Shown here: positions 1 to 9,918 of the stretch, piece by piece
Layout: each line of letters starts with the position of its first letter
Numbering within the stretch: position 1 is the stretch's first letter
NCBI RefSeq assembly: GCF_902170565.1
Contig: NZ_CABHXX010000135.1
Span: forward strand, 1-64,000
Direction: 5' to 3'
Source: Yersinia thracica
GTDB taxonomy: Bacteria > Pseudomonadota > Gammaproteobacteria > Enterobacterales > Enterobacteriaceae
DNA: 64,000 nucleotides
Program-made: the position numbers and the translations under genes
Notes under the pieces: model-generated
Told to the model about the DNA's origin: nothing
Seen by the model: the letters and a program-made list of their open reading frames with translations, nothing else
Database searches by the model: none

Positions 1-65
1 GCTTCTGCCTGCCGAAACAGGCTTCGATATCGTCTTGCGAGTGCCCACACAGATTGTCTGATAAA

Positions 66-255
66 TTGTTAAAGAGCAGTGCGTTAGCAACCCGTGGTTG
101 GTAACGCGAGGTGCGCATATTACGCTTTCCTCATTCAGAGTCAACTACTAATTTCGTTGAATTTCTCTGTTCTCTTCGCCGGTCACTTAACTACTTGATT
201 CGTTGTGTGCCGTCTCGATGGATGCGCATTATAGGGAGTCGAATTTTTTGCACAA
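66..255 (-). promoter_or_regulatory. rRNA operon promoters P1 and P2 with leader boxA
   Basis: Read on the minus strand. P1 has -35 TTGTGC (250-255) and -10 TATAAT (228-233) with a 16-bp spacer, followed by a GC-rich discriminator. P2 has -35 TTGACT (139-144) and -10 TAATAT (117-122), also with 16 bp. The boxA antitermination motif TGCTCTTTAACAA lies at 66-78 and is followed by the conserved leader GTGTGGGCACTCG. A-rich sequence upstream of P1 (about 256-300) fits an UP element and Fis region. The 16S gene itself must start just left of base 1. The neighbour yrdA suggests the rrnD equivalent. Confidence 0.93.
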
Positions 256-422
256 CTCTTTTCTCGCGTTTTTCTTCTGTTTGAATACTTTTCACTCCTT
301 ACGTGCAGATCTTGGCCGATCCGCGGTATTTTCATGGCGATCCCCACCGCCGATTGGTTGTAATTCCATCAACAAAGGCTAGTATTGCCGGTAAAATACT
401 TTCTTATAAAGAGGCTATTATT

Positions 423-965
423 ATGTCCGATACTATTCGCGCTTATCTTCATTACTTACCTGCGCTAGGTGAACGCGTCATGATCGATAGATCCAGTGTG
501 ATCATTGGTAATGTTATTTTGGGTGATGATGTCAGTGTCTGGCCGTTGGTTGCCATTCGTGGTGATGTTAATCAGGTTAGCATTGGCGCACGTTCTAATA
601 TTCAAGACGGTAGCGTGTTACATGTTACCCATCACTCAGAACATAATCCCAAGGGGAACCCGCTGATTATTGGCGAAGATGTGACTGTCGGGCATAAAGC
701 CATGCTCCACGGTTGCACTATTGGCAATCGGGTATTAGTGGGAATGGGCTCCATCGTGTTAGATGGTGCCATTGTAGAAGATGATGTGATGATTGGAGCG
801 GGTAGTTTGGTTTCTCCTAGAAAAAAACTGGTTAGTGGCCACCTTTATATGGGCAGCCCAGCCAGACAAGTCCGCCCTTTAACGCCTGCTGAATTAGAAG
901 GCCTGCTTTATTCTGCGGGTAACTATGTGCGCTGGAAAGATGACTATCTAGCAGAAACCAAATAG
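423..965 (+). CDS. yrdA: Gamma-carbonic anhydrase-like hexapeptide-repeat protein YrdA
   Basis: Cytosolic homotrimeric left-handed beta-helix protein of the gamma-carbonic anhydrase family; the physiological reaction of YrdA is not firmly known. The 180-residue product shows repeated hexapeptides (VIIGNVILGDDV, VTVGHKAMLHGC, VLVGMGSIVLDG) and the family signatures IRGDV, QDGS and LHVTHH, whose histidines would bind metal. The frame is open back to 303, but the ATG at 423 is chosen because GAGG lies 8 nt upstream and the protein then matches E. coli YrdA from MSD onwards. It is transcribed away from the rRNA operon and towards aroE. E. coli has a small yrdB gene between these two; there is no room for one here. 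Confidence 0.93.
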   Translation: MSDTIRAYLHYLPALGERVMIDRSSVIIGNVILGDDVSVWPLVAIRGDVNQVSIGARSNIQDGSVLHVTHHSEHNPKGNPLIIGEDVTVGHKAMLHGCTIGNRVLVGMGSIVLDGAIVEDDVMIGAGSLVSPRKKLVSGHLYMGSPARQVRPLTPAELEGLLYSAGNYVRWKDDYLAETK

Positions 966-978
966 AGATTAATTTCTG

Positions 979-1013
979 ATGCAGGGAATTAACCATATCT
1001 TCCCTGCATTATT
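979..1013. terminator. Bidirectional hairpin between yrdA and aroE
   Basis: A perfect 10-bp stem ATGCAGGGAA / TTCCCTGCAT with an 11-nt loop lies between the convergent yrdA and aroE stop codons. The U-tracts are short on both sides, so termination may be partial. Confidence 0.7.
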
Positions 1014-1023
1014 CAGTGACTTT

Positions 1024-1845
1024 CTATTTACCTAACTCATCACGCAGCTGATTTAATACAGGAGTAATTTCAGGCATCACACTATGCCATAACTGAAAAG
1101 CATGCGCCGCCTGCCCCACCAGCATGCCCAAACCATCGGCATAGTTCGTCACCCCCAAGCACGCACTCCAGGCTAAAAACGGCGTAATATCAGCCTGATA
1201 GAACATATCGTAGCAACGGGTTTGTGGGCTAATAATATCCATAGGTAAGTTTGGTACTTCACCATAAATACCCGAGGCTGTCGCATTGATGATTAAATCA
1301 AACTGCTGCCCACTCAGATCTTGCATCTCGATAGCATCTATATCCCCTAAATGATGGAATACTTCTGCAAGTTGCTGTGCGCGAGCATAAGTCCGGTTAG
1401 TGATAACGACCTTACAGCCATAGGAAAGTAAAGGAAAGATCACGCCCCGAGCTGCCCCACCAGCCCCCACCAATAGGATACGGTCGGTTATTTGGATCAG
1501 ATCCTGTCGCTCAAGATCACTGAGTAAACCAATGCCATCGGTGTTGTCACCCAACAAGCGCCCATCTTTTAATTGCTTAATGGTATTGACAGCACCGGTC
1601 AGTGACGCACGATCGGTCAATTCGTCGCACTTTGCATAAGCACGTTCTTTAAACGGTGTCGTTATGTTCGCCCCTATCGCTCCGTCCGCAAAAAAAGACA
1701 TTAATGTCTCTTCAAAGGTTTCATTAGGAGCCAAAACCATACCGTAGCGATATTCAATGCCAGTTTGCTCAGCGAAGAGCGCATGGATCCTTGGTGACTT
1801 ACTGTGCCCAATTGGGTTACCAAACACTGCAAACTTCTGATCCAT
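1024..1845 (-). CDS. aroE: Shikimate dehydrogenase (NADP+)
   Basis: Reduces 3-dehydroshikimate to shikimate with NADPH, the fourth step of chorismate synthesis in the cytosol. The 273-residue product has the N-terminal substrate domain with [10 protein letters not shown] (9-18), the catalytic Lys66 in TTPFKE and Asp103 in GDNTDG. It is followed by a Rossmann NADP domain with GAGGAARG near 127-134 and NRTYARA. Length equals that of E. coli AroE. It is the last gene of a leftward run and starts 8 nt after the tsaC stop. Confidence 0.97.
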   Translation of the reverse strand: MDQKFAVFGNPIGHSKSPRIHALFAEQTGIEYRYGMVLAPNETFEETLMSFFADGAIGANITTPFKERAYAKCDELTDRASLTGAVNTIKQLKDGRLLGDNTDGIGLLSDLERQDLIQITDRILLVGAGGAARGVIFPLLSYGCKVVITNRTYARAQQLAEVFHHLGDIDAIEMQDLSGQQFDLIINATASGIYGEVPNLPMDIISPQTRCYDMFYQADITPFLAWSACLGVTNYADGLGMLVGQAAHAFQLWHSVMPEITPVLNQLRDELGK

Positions 1846-1853
1846 GCTATTTC

Positions 1854-2441
1854 CTATCCTTGACGAAATTGTTTACCGGTTAAAGCATCTCTGATCTCTG
1901 ATGGATTCAAACGCCCTCCAACCAAACCAGTGAATACGGGCAGTGAAACACCAAATTGCATTCTAACTTCTTCAGTTGTACGGCAAGGTTCTTGGCCACT
2001 TAAGTTGGCACTGGTTGAAACCAAAGGTTTGCCATACTCCGAGCAAAGCTGCTGTACAAGTGGGTGGTCACTGACTCTCACGGCTAATGAATCAAAGCTG
2101 CCCGTTAGCCAGCGTGGTGTTTCAGGGTGGGCAGGAATAACCCAAGTTACCGGCCCAGGCCAACAGGAAAAAATAGCCTCTCGCTGAGCATCACTTAGTG
2201 CCGCGTCATTCACATACGGTTTTAACTGTTCATAATTGGCGGCAATTAGAATCAGCCCTTTCTGCCATGGCCGCTGTTTTAATGCTAATAAAGCATTAAC
2301 GGCCTTTTCACTATCAGGATCACAGCCCAACCCAAACACAGCCTCTGTCGGGTAGGCAATAACCTCTTCTTGTTGCAATGCCCGCAACACATCCGCCAAA
2401 ACGGCACTATTCTCTGGCTTACTCACGTTGTTATTACTCAC
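1854..2441 (-). CDS. tsaC: Threonylcarbamoyl-AMP synthase TsaC
   Basis: Makes L-threonylcarbamoyl-AMP from threonine, bicarbonate and ATP for the t6A37 modification of ANN-decoding tRNAs, together with TsaBDE. The 195-residue YrdC-fold protein has KQRP with Lys55/Arg57/Lys61 for nucleotide binding and the STSANLSG motif at 142-149. It is the short, single-domain form without a Sua5 extension. Its start overlaps the yrdD stop by 8 nt, which implies translational coupling in the dprA-smg-yrdD-tsaC-aroE run. Confidence 0.96.
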   Translation of the reverse strand: MSNNNVSKPENSAVLADVLRALQQEEVIAYPTEAVFGLGCDPDSEKAVNALLALKQRPWQKGLILIAANYEQLKPYVNDAALSDAQREAIFSCWPGPVTWVIPAHPETPRWLTGSFDSLAVRVSDHPLVQQLCSEYGKPLVSTSANLSGQEPCRTTEEVRMQFGVSLPVFTGLVGGRLNPSEIRDALTGKQFRQG

Positions 2442-2970
2442 TGACTACTGCCTTCCCGCATAACTTGCTGGCGCAAAAACGTTTTACGCCTTGTGCTGTT
2501 TTCTTTTCCATTAACAATAGATAGTGGCAATAAACACACTCTCCAGTAATGGGTTGCTGATTAATTGTAAACTGGCAATCGGGATAACGATTGCAAGCAT
2601 GGAAGACTTTTCCAAACCGAGATTTGCGCTGTAGCAATTTTCCTTGACCACACTGCGGGCAGTCTATTGATGTTTCATCTGGTTTATCAATAACTTCGGT
2701 ATGATCACATTGCGGATATTGGCTACAGCCAATAAACATACCAAAACGCCCTTGCCGCAACACCATTTCTGAACCGCATTCAGGGCAATGTTGCCCTTCC
2801 AGAACTTTCACGATATGGCCGTCAGATTGCGCTTTCAGCGGGCGCATGTACTGGCAACCAGGATAATGTGAGCAACCAAGGAATGGGCCATGATCGCCGC
2901 TGCGTATGACTAACGCCGATCCACACTCCGGACACGACCCATTATCCTTAGCAGTAACTGTTTTTGTCAT
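2434..2970 (-). CDS. yrdD: Zinc-ribbon protein related to the topoisomerase I C-terminus
   Basis: A 178-residue protein made of tandem four-cysteine zinc ribbons of the type found at the C-terminus of DNA topoisomerase I. Three good modules start at [13 protein letters not shown] (about 14), [13 protein letters not shown] (about 62) and [11 protein letters not shown] (about 99), each followed by a CxxYPxC-like half. A fourth, degenerate module has CVYCHYLLL. There is no catalytic domain. The function is unknown; single-stranded DNA or RNA binding is inferred from the topoisomerase homology. It is conserved next to smg and tsaC in enterobacteria. Confidence 0.88.
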   Translation of the reverse strand: MTKTVTAKDNGSCPECGSALVIRSGDHGPFLGCSHYPGCQYMRPLKAQSDGHIVKVLEGQHCPECGSEMVLRQGRFGMFIGCSQYPQCDHTEVIDKPDETSIDCPQCGQGKLLQRKSRFGKVFHACNRYPDCQFTINQQPITGECVYCHYLLLMEKKTAQGVKRFCASKLCGKAVVSE

Positions 2971-3011
2971 AACGCCTTCTATATAAAGTTATTTGCCAGT
3001 GATATTACCAC

Positions 3012-3485
3012 TTAGTGTAAATAACCTTCATTGACTTCAAAAAGTAACTCTTCCATCTGCTGATAGGCGCTTTCATAACCCGGAATGTTAAACAGCACCA
3101 TCAACACAACCCATTTGAGATCCTCTAGGTCAATCTCATTCGAGTCCAACGCCATAATGCGGTCGATAACCATCTCACGGGTATCAAGATGTAATACCTG
3201 AATTTGTTCAAGAAATAGGATAAAACCACGGCAAGTGGTATCCAAACGTTGGCACTCTTCCGCTGTGTAAATACGCAGTGCTTGTGGATCAGCAGCATAG
3301 AGATAAGGTGCTTTCTGCCCTTCTTGTAGATCGGCGAGAGCCTCTAACCAGTTCAGGGCGTTGTTGATATCCTCACGATAGAAACCTGCTTGTGCAAGAT
3401 CGTCAGTAATCCTGTCTTGATCAACAAGCATTTCCGACTCGTTATGCATATAAGTTTCAAATAAGTAAATTAGAACGTCGAACAT
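3012..3485 (-). CDS. smg: Smg family protein (DUF494)
   Basis: A conserved cytosolic protein of 157 residues, rich in acidic residues and helices, with the family start [12 protein letters not shown] and the C-terminal block [17 protein letters not shown]. Its biochemical function is unknown. The start has a GGAGGG ribosome-binding site 6 nt upstream, inside the 3' end of dprA, so the genes overlap by 29 nt and are probably coupled. The link to dprA is conserved across gammaproteobacteria. Confidence 0.92.
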   Translation of the reverse strand: MFDVLIYLFETYMHNESEMLVDQDRITDDLAQAGFYREDINNALNWLEALADLQEGQKAPYLYAADPQALRIYTAEECQRLDTTCRGFILFLEQIQVLHLDTREMVIDRIMALDSNEIDLEDLKWVVLMVLFNIPGYESAYQQMEELLFEVNEGYLH

Positions 3486-4578
3486 GGCCTGCCCTCCTTA
3501 ATCGGACATAGCCGCCGGGTACAGCTGCGATCCACCCTGCTAACTCCAGTTCGAGCAATTTGCTAACGATATCTGGCACAGGTTGGCCGGCACGTTCGGC
3601 GACGACATCAACGGGTGTCACCTCATCTCCTACGTTAGCCAACACATCGGCAAATGGCAATTCAACTTGCTCCTCAGATGAAGAAATAATTACTTTATCG
3701 GGCAATGATATCCATTGCAGCGAACCGCCAACCTGTTCAGCAACCTCATGAGCAGATTTGGCCAAGTATGCCCCCTGCTGAATTAGCCAGTGAACCCCCT
3801 CACTGGTTGCGCTGCCGAGTGGCCCCGGAATTGCAAAAACATCTCGGCCTTGATCCATAGCATAGCGGGCAGTAATTAAAGAGCCACTTTTCATTGTTGC
3901 TTCAACAACTAACACTGCGGAACTTAATCCGCTGATAATACGGTTTCTTCGAGGAAAATGAGCGGCGATAGGTAATGCTGTTGTCAGAAACTCGGAGACT
4001 AAAGCCCCACCTTGATACTCAATTTCGCGCGCTAATTGACTGTGACGACGTGGGTATATGTACTCCAATCCACTACCTAATACAGCAATGGTTTTTCCTT
4101 TAGCATTCAGGGCCGCCTTATGGCAGATTCCGTCAATCCCCACAGCCAGACCACTGGTAATGACTAACCCAGTTTGAGCCAATTCTGAAGCGAAATATCG
4201 CCCCCACTGTTCGCCATAATGGCTAAAATGGCGGCTCCCCACCATAGCAATTTGTGGACGATAAAGGACATCAAGCTCACCGGAGGCAAAAATCACCAAG
4301 GGAGCAGCAGAAATATGGGCTAAACGCGGTGGATAGCTCGGCTCGCCATATGTGAGTAAGTAATGAGAGGGGTGTTCCAGCCAGGTCAGGGTGGCGTCAA
4401 TATAATGGAGGTCGACCTGAGTAAATTGCTGACATTGCTGGGGATTTAACCCATAGGCGGCCAACCTCCCAAGGTGAACATCACCGCTGGCCAGTAACCG
4501 CCTTACCAAGGCGCTGCTTTTTATTGCCCCGAGCCCTTTGACGTAGCTCATCCTGAGCCATAATTCTGCCGCTAACAT
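3457..4578 (-). CDS. dprA: DNA-processing protein DprA (Smf)
   Basis: Binds incoming single-stranded DNA and loads RecA in naturally competent species; in enterobacteria its role is less clear. The 373-residue protein has an N-terminal helical domain, an extended Rossmann fold from about residue 75 to 290 with [14 protein letters not shown] (114-127), SGLAVGIDG (142-150) and [12 protein letters not shown] (208-219), and a C-terminal winged-helix domain (about 315-373). Start chosen by AGGGAGG before the ATG at 4578. It is the first gene of the leftward run and divergent from def. Confidence 0.95.
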   Translation of the reverse strand: MLAAELWLRMSYVKGLGAIKSSALVRRLLASGDVHLGRLAAYGLNPQQCQQFTQVDLHYIDATLTWLEHPSHYLLTYGEPSYPPRLAHISAAPLVIFASGELDVLYRPQIAMVGSRHFSHYGEQWGRYFASELAQTGLVITSGLAVGIDGICHKAALNAKGKTIAVLGSGLEYIYPRRHSQLAREIEYQGGALVSEFLTTALPIAAHFPRRNRIISGLSSAVLVVEATMKSGSLITARYAMDQGRDVFAIPGPLGSATSEGVHWLIQQGAYLAKSAHEVAEQVGGSLQWISLPDKVIISSSEEQVELPFADVLANVGDEVTPVDVVAERAGQPVPDIVSKLLELELAGWIAAVPGGYVRLRRAGHVRRSNLLI

Positions 4579-4711
4579 ATCGCCTCCCTGGCATACTTCC
4601 TAAACTGACGCCGATTTGTTCAATTGGTAGACGATGCTGTCAATCATGGCCGGAAATGTCTAGAATAGAGATTGAATATCATTCACTACTCGGACGCAGA
4701 TCTAGATATTT

Positions 4712-5224
4712 ATGTCAGTATTACAAATATTACATTACCCAGACGAGCGGCTGCGCAAAATTGCAGCGCCGGTAAAAGAAGTCAATGGTGAAATCCAGCG
4801 TATTGTGGACGACATGTTCGAAACCATGTACGCAGAGGAAGGTATTGGCCTTGCTGCAACACAAGTGGATGTTCACCTGCAAATTATCGTCATCGATGTC
4901 TCGGAAAATCGTGACCAACGTTTAGTGTTGATTAACCCTGAACTGTTGGAAAAAAGCGGTGAAACCGGTATTGAAGAAGGTTGCTTATCCATTCCAGAGC
5001 AACGCGCGTTAGTTCCTCGGGCTGAAAAAGTCAAAATCAGGGCGCTGGATCGTGACGGTAAACCGTTCGAGCTAGCAGCTGATGACTTATTGGCAATTTG
5101 TATCCAGCATGAAATGGATCATTTGGTGGGCAAACTGTTTGTGGATTATTTATCTCCACTGAAACGTCAGCGTATCCGCCAGAAGCTGGAGAAAATGGCC
5201 AAGCTAAATGCTCGGGCCGACTAA
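4712..5224 (+). CDS. def: Peptide deformylase
   Basis: Removes the N-formyl group from nascent polypeptides at the ribosome exit. The 170-residue protein has all three active-site motifs: GIGLAATQ (45-52), EGCLS with metal ligand Cys91, and QHEMDH with His133, Glu134 and His137. It forms an operon with fmt, so the formylating and deformylating enzymes are made together, as in E. coli. Confidence 0.98.
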   Translation: MSVLQILHYPDERLRKIAAPVKEVNGEIQRIVDDMFETMYAEEGIGLAATQVDVHLQIIVIDVSENRDQRLVLINPELLEKSGETGIEEGCLSIPEQRALVPRAEKVKIRALDRDGKPFELAADDLLAICIQHEMDHLVGKLFVDYLSPLKRQRIRQKLEKMAKLNARAD

Positions 5225-5266
5225 CCGATTCTAATACAGGAAACCAATTAATTGCAGGAAACCAAT

Positions 5267-6214
5267 GTGTCTGACTCTTTGCGGATTATTTTTGCCGGAA
5301 CTCCTGACTTTGCAGCGCGCCATTTAGGCGCGTTGTTGTCTTCTCAACATCAGATTGTGGCTGTTTTCACTCAACCTGACCGCCCGGCAGGCCGAGGAAA
5401 TAAGCTTACCCCCAGCCCGGTGAAGGTATTAGCTGAACAACACAACATTCCCGTTTTTCAGCCAAAATCATTACGTCCGGAAGAAAATCAGCATTTAGTT
5501 GCCGATCTTAACGCGGATATTATGGTGGTGGTTGCTTATGGCTTGATTCTGCCAGCATCTGTTTTGGCCATGCCGCGATTAGGTTGTATTAATGTCCATG
5601 GTTCCCTGTTGCCGCGCTGGCGTGGCGCTGCTCCGATCCAACGCTCATTATGGGCCGGCGATGCAAAAACCGGTGTAACTATCATGCAAATGGATATCGG
5701 GCTGGATACCGGTGATATGTTGCATAAGATTGAGTGTGATATTCAGCCAGAAGACACCAGTGCGACACTGTACGATAAATTGGCGCAACTTGGCCCGCAG
5801 GGCTTATTAGTCACACTGCAACAATTGGCCGAAGGCCGTGCACAGCCCGAGGTACAGGACGAAGCGCAAGTTACCTATGCAGAAAAACTGAGCAAAGAGG
5901 AAGCCAAATTAGATTGGTCACTTTCTGCTGTTCAGTTAGAGCGCTGTATTCGCGCCTTTAATCCTTGGCCAGTCAGCTATTTCGTTGTTGATGAGCAGCC
6001 GATCAAAGTTTGGCAAGCACAAGTGCTCGCGACTGTTGATAATGTCTCACCTGGAACAATCATTCAGGCCGATAAGCATGGCATTCAAATTGCCACCGCT
6101 GATGGTGTTTTGAATATCACGCAACTGCAACCGGCTGGAAAGAAAGCGATGTCAGCAGCAGATTTGTTAAATTCGCGGCGCGAATGGTTTACTCCCGGTA
6201 ACCCGTTAGCATAA
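5267..6214 (+). CDS. fmt: Methionyl-tRNA formyltransferase
   Basis: Transfers a formyl group from 10-formyl-tetrahydrofolate to initiator Met-tRNA. A GTG start at 5267 is chosen: AGGAA lies 6 nt upstream and the 315-residue product then equals the E. coli enzyme in length and begins [15 protein letters not shown]. An in-frame TTG at 5252 is less likely. The formyl-folate site has [15 protein letters not shown] with Asn109 and His111, and DTGD follows near 147-150. The C-terminal OB-fold tRNA-binding domain covers about 210-315. It lies 42 nt after def. Confidence 0.96.
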   Translation: MSDSLRIIFAGTPDFAARHLGALLSSQHQIVAVFTQPDRPAGRGNKLTPSPVKVLAEQHNIPVFQPKSLRPEENQHLVADLNADIMVVVAYGLILPASVLAMPRLGCINVHGSLLPRWRGAAPIQRSLWAGDAKTGVTIMQMDIGLDTGDMLHKIECDIQPEDTSATLYDKLAQLGPQGLLVTLQQLAEGRAQPEVQDEAQVTYAEKLSKEEAKLDWSLSAVQLERCIRAFNPWPVSYFVVDEQPIKVWQAQVLATVDNVSPGTIIQADKHGIQIATADGVLNITQLQPAGKKAMSAADLLNSRREWFTPGNPLA

Positions 6215-6256
6215 AAGATCTATTTAATCATATACCCAACGGGTATAAGTTTCATC

Positions 6257-6278
6257 GCCCGATACTTCATCATCGGGC
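6257..6278 (+). terminator. Hairpin between fmt and rsmB
   Basis: GCCCGAT and ATCGGGC form a 7-bp stem with an 8-nt loop, followed by a pyrimidine-rich stretch (TACTTTCCCTTTATTT). It could be an attenuator or weak terminator in the fmt-rsmB operon. A palindrome TATACCC-AAC-GGGTATA sits just upstream at 6231-6247. Confidence 0.45.
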
Positions 6279-6320
6279 TACTTTCCCTTTATTTGCTGAC
6301 GTTTGTCGGCTTTTTTGGTT

Positions 6321-7610
6321 ATGAAAAACACATATAATCTCCGCAGCATCGCTGCCAAAGCAATTAGCCAGGTATTGGATCAGGGGCAATCGCTCAGTAC
6401 CGTTTTACCTGGGCTACATAAAAATATTTCCGATAAAGATCGCGCATTGCTGCAGGAGTTGTGTTTTGGCACTTTGCGTGTTTTACCGCAGCTCGAATGG
6501 TGTATCAAGCAATTAATGGCACGCCCGATGACTGGCAAACAGCGCATTTTTCATTATTTGATTATGGTTGGACTTTATCAGCTGATATACACGCGCATTC
6601 CCCCTCATGCAGCGCTGGCGGAAACAGTTGAGGGGGCTACCGCACTGAAACGCCCCCAATTAAAAGGGCTTATTAATGGGGTACTGCGCCAATTCCAGCG
6701 CCAGCAAGTGGAATTATTAGAGCGAGCTGCAAATAACGAGAGTCACTATCTGCATCCAAGCTGGCTGCTGGCGCGGATTAAACACGCCTATCCGGATCAA
6801 TGGCAGCAGATTGTGGATGCAAATAATCAAAAACCGCCAATGTGGCTGCGTGTAAGTCGGCTACATAATTCACGCAGTGAATACCTTGAGCTGTTGAAAC
6901 AAGCCAATATTGATGCTCTGCCTCATGATTTTTATCCTGATGCTGTTCGCCTTATTACACCTTGTGCTGTTGGTGCTCTCCCCGGCTTTGAACTCGGCTG
7001 GGTAACAGTGCAAGATGCATCAGCACAAGGCTGTGTTGATCTGCTTGATCCGCAAAATGGTGAACAGATCCTCGATTTGTGTGCCGCACCAGGTGGTAAA
7101 ACAACTCATATATTGGAAGCAGCGCCAAAGGCCCATGTATTAGCTATCGATATAGATGAACAGCGTCTCAGCCGAGTTAAAGAGAACTTACAACGTCTGA
7201 AATTACATGCGGACGTGCGAGTTGGTGATGGCCGAACCCCGGATGAATGGTGCGGTGAACAGCAATTCGACCGAATTCTGTTAGATGCCCCTTGCTCAGC
7301 AACCGGGGTTATTCGCCGGCATCCCGATATCAAATGGTTGCGCCGAGACAGCGATATTACCGATCTGGCCCAACTTCAATCTGAGATACTTGAAGCTATC
7401 TGGCCTAAACTAAAGCAAGGTGGCGTAATGGTTTATGCTACCTGCTCTATATTGCCAGAAGAGAATCAGCAGCAGATAGCCGCTTTCCTGCAACGGCACA
7501 GTGAAGCAGAATTGGTCGAAACCGGTACAACTTCAGCGCCCGGTAGACAAAACCTGCCACATCCTGAGGATGGCGATGGTTTTTATTATGCAAAGTTGAT
7601 CAAAAAATAG
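6321..7610 (+). CDS. rsmB: 16S rRNA m5C967 methyltransferase RsmB
   Basis: Methylates C967 of 16S rRNA with S-adenosylmethionine. The ATG at 6321 gives 429 residues, the E. coli length, starting MKNTYNLRS; an upstream in-frame TTG at 6303 is less likely. An N-terminal NusB-like RNA-binding domain (about 1-140) precedes the methyltransferase domain with [11 protein letters not shown] (SAM binding), DAPCSATG and [11 protein letters not shown], which carry the two family cysteines. It sits about 106 nt after fmt and upstream of trkA. Confidence 0.96.
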   Translation: MKNTYNLRSIAAKAISQVLDQGQSLSTVLPGLHKNISDKDRALLQELCFGTLRVLPQLEWCIKQLMARPMTGKQRIFHYLIMVGLYQLIYTRIPPHAALAETVEGATALKRPQLKGLINGVLRQFQRQQVELLERAANNESHYLHPSWLLARIKHAYPDQWQQIVDANNQKPPMWLRVSRLHNSRSEYLELLKQANIDALPHDFYPDAVRLITPCAVGALPGFELGWVTVQDASAQGCVDLLDPQNGEQILDLCAAPGGKTTHILEAAPKAHVLAIDIDEQRLSRVKENLQRLKLHADVRVGDGRTPDEWCGEQQFDRILLDAPCSATGVIRRHPDIKWLRRDSDITDLAQLQSEILEAIWPKLKQGGVMVYATCSILPEENQQQIAAFLQRHSEAELVETGTTSAPGRQNLPHPEDGDGFYYAKLIKK

Positions 7611-7661
7611 TCGTGGCCTTTGCTGCCTCAAACCTAATTTCAGTGTGAAACAGAGAGCGCT

Positions 7662-9038
7662 ATGAAAATAATTATTCTTGGGGCGGGGCAAGTGGGCGGT
7701 ACCCTGGCAGAAAATCTGGTGGGTGAGAACAATGACATCACGGTCGTTGATGTCGACTCTGGTCGGCTACGCCAGCTACAAGATAAATTTGATCTTCGAG
7801 TCGTGCAAGGGCATGGGTCGCACCCGCGTATTTTGCGGGAAGCTGGGGCAGAAGATGCCGATATGTTGGTGGCAGTGACTAACTCCGATGAAACTAATAT
7901 GGTTGCCTGCCAAATCGCTTACTCGCTATTTAACACACCAAATCGCATCGCTCGCATTCGTTCAGCTGAGTATATTCGTGAAGCAGATAAACTCTTTCTA
8001 CCGGAAGCGGTTCCTATTGACCATTTAATATCACCGGAACAGTTAGTTATAGATTACATCTATAAACTCATTGAATACCCGGGGGCTTTGCAGGTGGTGA
8101 ATTTTGCTGAAGGTAAAGTCAGTATTGCGGCGGTCAAAGCCTATTATGGCGGGCCATTAGTCGGGAATGCATTATCATCTTTACGTGAACATATGCCGCA
8201 TATTGATACCAGAGTCGCGGCAATATTTCGTCAAGACCGGCCAATTCGCCCGCAGGGTTCGACAATTATTGAAGCGGGTGATGAAGTCTTCTTTGTTGCT
8301 GCCTCGCAGCATATCCGGGCTGTAATGAGTGAATTGCAACGGCTGGAAAAACCTTATAAGCGCATCATGATTGTTGGTGGTGGGAATGTAGGGGCGGGCT
8401 TAGCGTTACGGTTGGAAAAAGATTACAGCGTAAAGTTAATCGAACGCGACCAGCAACGTGCGGCCGAATTAGCAGAAATGCTGCACGATACTATCGTATT
8501 TTATGGTGACGCATCAGATCAGGAATTGTTAGCAGAAGAACATATTGAACAGGTTGATGTTTTTATCGCCATTACCAATGATGATGAAGCAAATATTATG
8601 TCAGCTATGTTGGCAAAACGCATGGGAGCTAAAAAGGCAATGGTATTAATCCAGCGCAGTGCCTATGTCGATCTGGTTCAGGGAAGTGTTATTGATATTG
8701 TTATATCGCCACAACAAGCTACTATTTCCGCGTTATTAGGTCATGTCCGCAAAGCCGATATTGTCAGTGTATCGTCATTAAGACGAGGTGTTGCTGAAGC
8801 AATAGAAGCCATTGCCCACGGCGATGAAACAACATCAAAAGTGGTAGGCCGAATGGTTGAAGATATAAAGCTGCCGCCGGGTACAACTATTGGGGCAATT
8901 GTTCGTGGTGACGAAGTCATTATTGCGAATGGTAACTCCATTATTAAACAGGGCGATCATGTAATAATGTTTATTACTCACAAAAAATTCGTCCCTGATG
9001 TGGAGCGGCTGTTCCAGCCAAGTCCATTCTTCTTGTAA
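7662..9038 (+). CDS. trkA: Trk potassium uptake system, regulatory NAD-binding subunit TrkA
   Basis: Peripheral membrane protein that binds NAD(H) and gates the TrkH/TrkG potassium channel. The 458-residue protein is a tandem duplication of RCK_N plus RCK_C units: the first Rossmann motif [11 protein letters not shown] is at residues 7-17 and the second, [11 protein letters not shown], at about 240. Full length. It is followed by mscL, so potassium uptake and hypo-osmotic release genes are neighbours, as in E. coli. Confidence 0.97.
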   Translation: MKIIILGAGQVGGTLAENLVGENNDITVVDVDSGRLRQLQDKFDLRVVQGHGSHPRILREAGAEDADMLVAVTNSDETNMVACQIAYSLFNTPNRIARIRSAEYIREADKLFLPEAVPIDHLISPEQLVIDYIYKLIEYPGALQVVNFAEGKVSIAAVKAYYGGPLVGNALSSLREHMPHIDTRVAAIFRQDRPIRPQGSTIIEAGDEVFFVAASQHIRAVMSELQRLEKPYKRIMIVGGGNVGAGLALRLEKDYSVKLIERDQQRAAELAEMLHDTIVFYGDASDQELLAEEHIEQVDVFIAITNDDEANIMSAMLAKRMGAKKAMVLIQRSAYVDLVQGSVIDIVISPQQATISALLGHVRKADIVSVSSLRRGVAEAIEAIAHGDETTSKVVGRMVEDIKLPPGTTIGAIVRGDEVIIANGNSIIKQGDHVIMFITHKKFVPDVERLFQPSPFFL

Positions 9039-9068
9039 TAAATGGTGATTAAATTAAAACTATTCCCA

Positions 9069-9095
9069 TTGATAATGGAAAAATTTTCCTATAAT
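9069..9095 (+). promoter_or_regulatory. Candidate mscL promoter
   Basis: TTGATA (9069-9074) and TATAAT (9090-9095) are separated by 15 bp in an A/T-rich trkA-mscL gap. The spacer is shorter than ideal, so this is only a candidate. Confidence 0.4.
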
Positions 9096-9158
9096 TATGG
9101 CTGTATCCAGTTTTATTTAGCTAAGATTAAGTAGTTCATTTTAAAGGGGGTGTTAGTT

Positions 9159-9569
9159 ATGAGTTTTATGAAGGAATTTCGTGAATTTGCCATGCGTGGC
9201 AATGTGGTCGACTTGGCTGTCGGGGTAATTATTGGGGCTGCATTTGGTAGAATTGTTTCCTCACTTGTTGCCGATATCATTATGCCACCATTAGGTTTAT
9301 TGCTCGGTGGGGTCGATTTCAAACAATTCCATTTCGTATTACGTGCTGCCGAAGGAACTATACCTGCTGTTGTAATGAATTATGGTAGTTTTATTCAAAG
9401 CGTCTTTGATTTCGTCATTGTGGCACTCGCTATTTTCTCAGCCGTTAAACTAATGAATAAACTACGCCGTGAAAAAGCGGAAGAGCCTGCGGCACCGCCA
9501 GCACCAACAACAGAAGAAAAACTGCTCGCTGAAATTCGTGACTTACTAAAAGCACAACAACCAAAATAA
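9159..9569 (+). CDS. mscL: Large-conductance mechanosensitive channel MscL
   Basis: Homopentameric inner-membrane pore that opens under membrane tension and releases solutes on osmotic downshock. The 136-residue protein has the amphipathic N-terminus [13 protein letters not shown]1 with [15 protein letters not shown] (about 15-45), a periplasmic loop, TM2 (about 70-100) and a charged C-terminal helix bundle with an Ala/Pro linker. Start chosen at the ATG with GGGGG upstream; it matches E. coli MSI. The gene converges on arfA. Confidence 0.97.
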   Translation: MSFMKEFREFAMRGNVVDLAVGVIIGAAFGRIVSSLVADIIMPPLGLLLGGVDFKQFHFVLRAAEGTIPAVVMNYGSFIQSVFDFVIVALAIFSAVKLMNKLRREKAEEPAAPPAPTTEEKLLAEIRDLLKAQQPK

Positions 9570-9590
9570 TTTCAGCTTTATTAAATGTAG

Positions 9591-9617
9591 AAAGCCATCA
9601 AATTGATGGCTTTTTTA
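9591..9617 (+). terminator. mscL rho-independent terminator
   Basis: GCCATCAAATTGATGGC hairpin followed by TTTTTT on the plus strand. It lies at the very 3' end of arfA on the other strand, where its U-tract is poor. Confidence 0.85.
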
Positions 9618-9830
9618 TTGCGTTGAAATCAAGAAGGTCAGTGGTAATAAATCTATTGATTGCTTACCACTGGCCTCCCAGTTACCGCCTTTACCGTGTT
9701 TTTCTTTACGCTGGTAGCTCCCTTTACCTTTAGCATTCTTCTCAATACGTTGCCTGAATAGTGGATCATGGAGCAGGGCTTCCAGCGCATTGTCTTTAAT
9801 TTTCCCTTTTGTATGCCGATATGTCGTCAT
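9615..9830 (-). CDS. arfA: Alternative ribosome-rescue factor ArfA
   Basis: Rescues ribosomes stalled on non-stop mRNA by recruiting release factor 2, as a backup to tmRNA. The 71-residue product matches E. coli ArfA in the functional core [20 protein letters not shown] and in the basic block GKGSYQRK. The C-terminus is hydrophobic (LLPLTFLIS). Codons 52-65 overlap a strong inverted repeat (9636-9675), the hallmark of the arfA mRNA, which in E. coli is cut by RNase III to give a non-stop message and a shorter active protein. The functional form here is therefore probably about 50-55 residues. Confidence 0.93.
   Translation of the reverse strand: MTTYRHTKGKIKDNALEALLHDPLFRQRIEKNAKGKGSYQRKEKHGKGGNWEASGKQSIDLLPLTFLISTQ
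9636..9675 (-). promoter_or_regulatory. RNase III-type hairpin within arfA
   Basis: On the minus strand GGCCAGTGGTAA pairs with TTACCACTGACC (12-bp stem with one mismatch or G-U pair); an inner AATC/GATT stem shortens the loop. No U-run follows, so processing rather than termination is expected. By analogy with E. coli this makes arfA expression depend on failure of tmRNA. Confidence 0.75.
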
Positions 9831-9918
9831 AGTAGTATCTCACTAATGAAATGTTGATTAAAAAACCCACGAATAATACTGTCTGTAGATACGGATTAAA
9901 ACCCACCTTCTAAAAAAA

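Noticed and set aside
303-422. Forty-codon N-terminal extension of yrdA
   Set aside because: Not conserved in YrdA; the internal ATG at 423 has a good ribosome-binding site.
966-1023. Missing yrdB gene between yrdA and aroE
   Set aside because: The gap is only 58 bases and contains just a terminator hairpin, so absence is clear; it is a simple lineage difference rather than a signal.
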